Of a stretch of 64,000 bases of DNA, positions 61,503 through 64,000 are shown piece by piece. The stretch comes from an uncultured Pseudomonadales bacterium. GTDB taxonomy: Bacteria > Pseudomonadota > Gammaproteobacteria > Pseudomonadales > Azotimanducaceae. The position numbers and the translations under genes are program-made. Position 1 is the first letter of the stretch. Every line of letters starts with the position of its first letter. The notes under the pieces are model-generated. The model searched no databases and was not told where the DNA came from. It worked only from the letters and a program-made list of their open reading frames with translations. Location: NCBI GenBank assembly GCA_938036875.1, contig CALHVX010000029.1, forward strand, positions 1-64,000, read 5' to 3'.

Positions 61503-62156
61503 CTAGGCCGCTTTAGGACAAACGGCCGCCAACTGGAGTTCACGTGCGGTGTAGGCCGCCGCCAACTCTTCAACGCGACTCCCATCCCTAGCAACCATGG
61601 CATCAAACAATGCCCGGTGATAACGCAACAGATCCCGCCCATCATAGTCTGGATGCTGCGCGGCGAGATAACCCAAGCGCAACCGGACAGGGACCAACGA
61701 GCGCATCACCACACCCAAAAAGTAGTCGGGCACATTGGCTAGACAAGCATCAAGAAAATCGCCCAAGGCCGAAAGCTGTGCGTCCAGCGCAGGCCCAGCC
61801 AGCGCTGACTCCATCTTCATCAAAGCCCCTTCCAAAGGGACAAAGTCTGCATTGGAACGCGCCGCTAAAGACTTAAACAACCTTAGTTGAAGTGGACCAT
61901 AAACTTCTGAAAACTCGATAATTTTCTCTTTATCAAACTGGCTAACCACCGCACCGCGGCGAGGCAAAATATCGACTAGGTGCCGGCCTTCCAAGACCAA
62001 CAGAGCCTCGCGCACCGAGCCTCTAGAGACGCTCAAAGACTTGGCCAAACTCATTTCTTGTATACGACTTCCGGCGGGTCTCACGGCGGTGATGATCTCG
62101 CCAGCCAAGTGATCGGCCACTTGCTCAGTAATACTTTGGGCAGGTTTAAATTGCAT
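61503..62156 (-). CDS. GntR family (FCD/FadR-type) transcriptional regulator
   Basis: N-terminal wHTH ITEQVADHLAGEIITAVRPAGSRIQEMSLAKSLSVSRGSVREALLVLEGRHLVDILPRRGAVV; start MQFKPAQS chosen for the GGAG SD. Confidence 0.9.
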   Translation of the reverse strand: MQFKPAQSITEQVADHLAGEIITAVRPAGSRIQEMSLAKSLSVSRGSVREALLVLEGRHLVDILPRRGAVVSQFDKEKIIEFSEVYGPLQLRLFKSLAARSNADFVPLEGALMKMESALAGPALDAQLSALGDFLDACLANVPDYFLGVVMRSLVPVRLRLGYLAAQHPDYDGRDLLRYHRALFDAMVARDGSRVEELAAAYTARELQLAAVCPKAA

Positions 62157-62172
62157 AACAAGCTCCATATAA

Positions 62173-62187
62173 AACGCCCTGGGCGTT
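62173..62187. promoter_or_regulatory. 15-bp palindrome AACGCCC-T-GGGCGTT just upstream of the GntR gene
   Basis: Perfect dyad read directly; candidate autoregulatory operator. Confidence 0.45.
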
Positions 62188-62324
62188 CAGGACAAAACAG
62201 TCACTGTAGGAAAGTTGGACCAGCGCTAGCCTCCAAGGTTCCTGATTTGCGAAGAATTACTTACGCGGTTGCCCTGCTTGCCCGCAGCCTTTGCCCTATA
62301 GCAGCAGAGCTTAGTGAGGGGAAA

Positions 62325-63584
62325 TTAGTGCGGGGAAACAGGTGCCGCCGTGGGGGGCGACAAGGTAGCTATCAAGGGTTCGGAGCTTGGCTTGGCACCA
62401 TTTACGGACCCATCTGCGGACCCATCTAACGTCAGGGGCTCGGACTGCCATTGCCAATCTTCAGGCCGCGCTTGAACCCCGCCGGAGCGACTCAAGCGGA
62501 CGAGGACTTCAAATTCACCCGCATTCGACAATGGGTTTGCTGGATTCATGCTCACCGCATCGTCCAAACGCACCGCGCCCGGGTAGTCAGGTCCAGGCCG
62601 CCTGACCACAGCAAAAGGCATACCACCCCCAACCGGCCGCGCGATCACAAACAGGGTGGCTTGGGCTGGTGCAGCCGCTAAGCCCTCGATGCGGATATCC
62701 ACCCCGGGGCCTTGCGTACCCAAGCGTTCACGAGCCTGCTCCAAACCGACCTGCAAGGTAGCCCGCTGAGCTGGACTCAACCGACCCGACAAGGCTCTAT
62801 TCAACACGCTCACCGCTTGCTTGTAGTCACCAAGCCGGAAGGCATCCATCGCCAATATCTCTAGGATAAACGGGTGGTTAGGCGCCTTCTCTAATACTCT
62901 TTTGACAATTTTTTGAGAGCCCTCATCAAGCTTGCCGCGCGCGGCTAAGTAGCGTGCTTGCAGCCAGTACAAATCCAAATTCACATCCGCAGCCTGACCT
63001 TGGGCCAGTGCCACCCCGTGTGCTTGGGCAAAGGCTTGAGCTGCCGGCTCGAAGCGTTGAGCCCGCAAATGTACATGCCCTAGTAAGTACCAACTCTGCT
63101 GGTCATCCGGCTTGGCCGCCACCCGTTGCTCTAAGGTTCGCTGCCAAGCGGTCAGCTGGGTTGGCTCAACATCCTGTTGCCGCAATATGCCGCTGGTTGC
63201 CCCCAATGCATCCGCTTGCGGCTCGCCAATGCCGAGGTAAAGTCCGGCAACCCCCACAGAAAACAGCAAGGCAAAACTCAGCTGCCAACCTCGGCCGAAT
63301 GAAGTGACGGCAGGCTCAGGCGCTGCCACCGAGGCCGATGGCGCACCTTGATCCTCGAGCAACGCTAAGCCCAGCTCGCTGACCGCTTCTGCATGCGCAG
63401 ATTCGTTCAGCAAGCCCAAAGCCAACTCCGCGTCTAACTCTTGCAATCGTTGTTGATACAGGGCTCGACCCGTCGCCTCTCGGCTGGGCTGAGATAGGGA
63501 TGTTCGGCTGGGCTGCCGAAACGCCACCAAGACGAACCCCAAACCCAACAGGCCAACCAACAACAATGGCAACAAAATAGACAT
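62325..63584 (-). CDS. ccmI: c-type cytochrome biogenesis protein CcmI
   Basis: N-terminal TM, SREATGRALYQQRLQELDAELALGLL, second TM, TPR-like region; immediately downstream of ccmH. Confidence 0.87.
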   Translation of the reverse strand: MSILLPLLLVGLLGLGFVLVAFRQPSRTSLSQPSREATGRALYQQRLQELDAELALGLLNESAHAEAVSELGLALLEDQGAPSASVAAPEPAVTSFGRGWQLSFALLFSVGVAGLYLGIGEPQADALGATSGILRQQDVEPTQLTAWQRTLEQRVAAKPDDQQSWYLLGHVHLRAQRFEPAAQAFAQAHGVALAQGQAADVNLDLYWLQARYLAARGKLDEGSQKIVKRVLEKAPNHPFILEILAMDAFRLGDYKQAVSVLNRALSGRLSPAQRATLQVGLEQARERLGTQGPGVDIRIEGLAAAPAQATLFVIARPVGGGMPFAVVRRPGPDYPGAVRLDDAVSMNPANPLSNAGEFEVLVRLSRSGGVQARPEDWQWQSEPLTLDGSADGSVNGAKPSSEPLIATLSPPTAAPVSPH

Positions 63585-63589
63585 CTCCG

Positions 63590-64000
63590 TTAGGAAGCCG
63601 GTGGCTCTTGCTTAGGTGACTGATCACGGGCGTCGGTCGTCGCTAGCACCTTAGCCAGCTGCGCCTCATCCAAGGTCTGGACCTGAGCCCGCTTGGCACG
63701 ACCAACGGTTCGCCACACCACAAAGAGCGCAATCAGTAAGAACACCAAAGGCCCAAGCCATAGAACATAGGTCGACGGTTTGAAGGGAGGGTTGTACAAG
63801 ACAAAGTCGCCATAGCGAGCCTGCAGGTAATCACGCACTTGCTGATCGCTATTGCCTTCGCGCAGCAAGCGCGCCACCGCACGTCGCAGATCCACCGCAA
63901 TCGGTGAATCGGACCCCTTCAAATTGGTGTTTAGACATTTGGGGCAACGAAACTCTGCAATCAAGGCCTGATAGCGGCTGGACATCTCGGCATCAGCGAA
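63590..64000 (-). CDS. ccmH: Cytochrome c-type biogenesis protein CcmH (N-terminus beyond the window)
   Basis: RYQALIAEFRCPKCLNTNLKGSDSPIAVDLRRAVARLLREGNSDQQVRDYLQARYGDFVLYNPPFKPSTYVLWLGP; frame open to the window end. Confidence 0.93.
   Translation of the reverse strand, partial: FADAEMSSRYQALIAEFRCPKCLNTNLKGSDSPIAVDLRRAVARLLREGNSDQQVRDYLQARYGDFVLYNPPFKPSTYVLWLGPLVFLLIALFVVWRTVGRAKRAQVQTLDEAQLAKVLATTDARDQSPKQEPPAS

Overview
The window reads as a contiguous piece of gammaproteobacterial chromosome dominated by housekeeping genes. I found no tRNA/rRNA, CRISPR array, transposase, phage or recognisable defence locus. Main blocks: (i) a minus-strand operon DUF2066 / CDP-alcohol phosphatidyltransferase / hda / MurG-like glycosyltransferase / serA, divergent from purM; (ii) dcd, apbC(mrp), metG, rnfABCDGE-nth; (iii) murI, an OmpA-family protein, rnt, grxD, a PatB/MalY-type C-S lyase, argD, argF; (iv) a 1384-aa PilZ-DUF1631-GGDEF-EAL protein and glpK; (v) a 918-bp non-coding interval followed by nrdAB; (vi) a penicillin-acylase-family protein, isochorismatase, alpha/beta hydrolase, a pair of acyl-CoA dehydrogenase-like genes, a crotonase and a double-CDGSH protein; (vii) a DUF349 protein, a PhoPQ-like two-component system with a PepSY-like neighbour, a glycine-zipper protein, DoxX and a pitrilysin-like M16 protease; (viii) dinG, an SLT lipoprotein, ligA, zipA, smc, a GntR regulator, ccmI and ccmH (cut by the window end). 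I did not find a clear new multi-gene system. The least explained signals are mostly non-coding: the about 730-nt nrdA leader with NrdR/DnaA sites, small ORFs and short tandem repeats; a perfect 13-bp inverted repeat enclosing further hairpins upstream of smc; mutually exclusive hairpins downstream of the OmpA-family gene; and an anti-Shine-Dalgarno loop upstream of serA. The main protein oddities are an RnfC without its N-terminal domain, a Firmicute-style MurG outside a dcw cluster, and an apparently catalytically dead acyl-CoA dehydrogenase partner.
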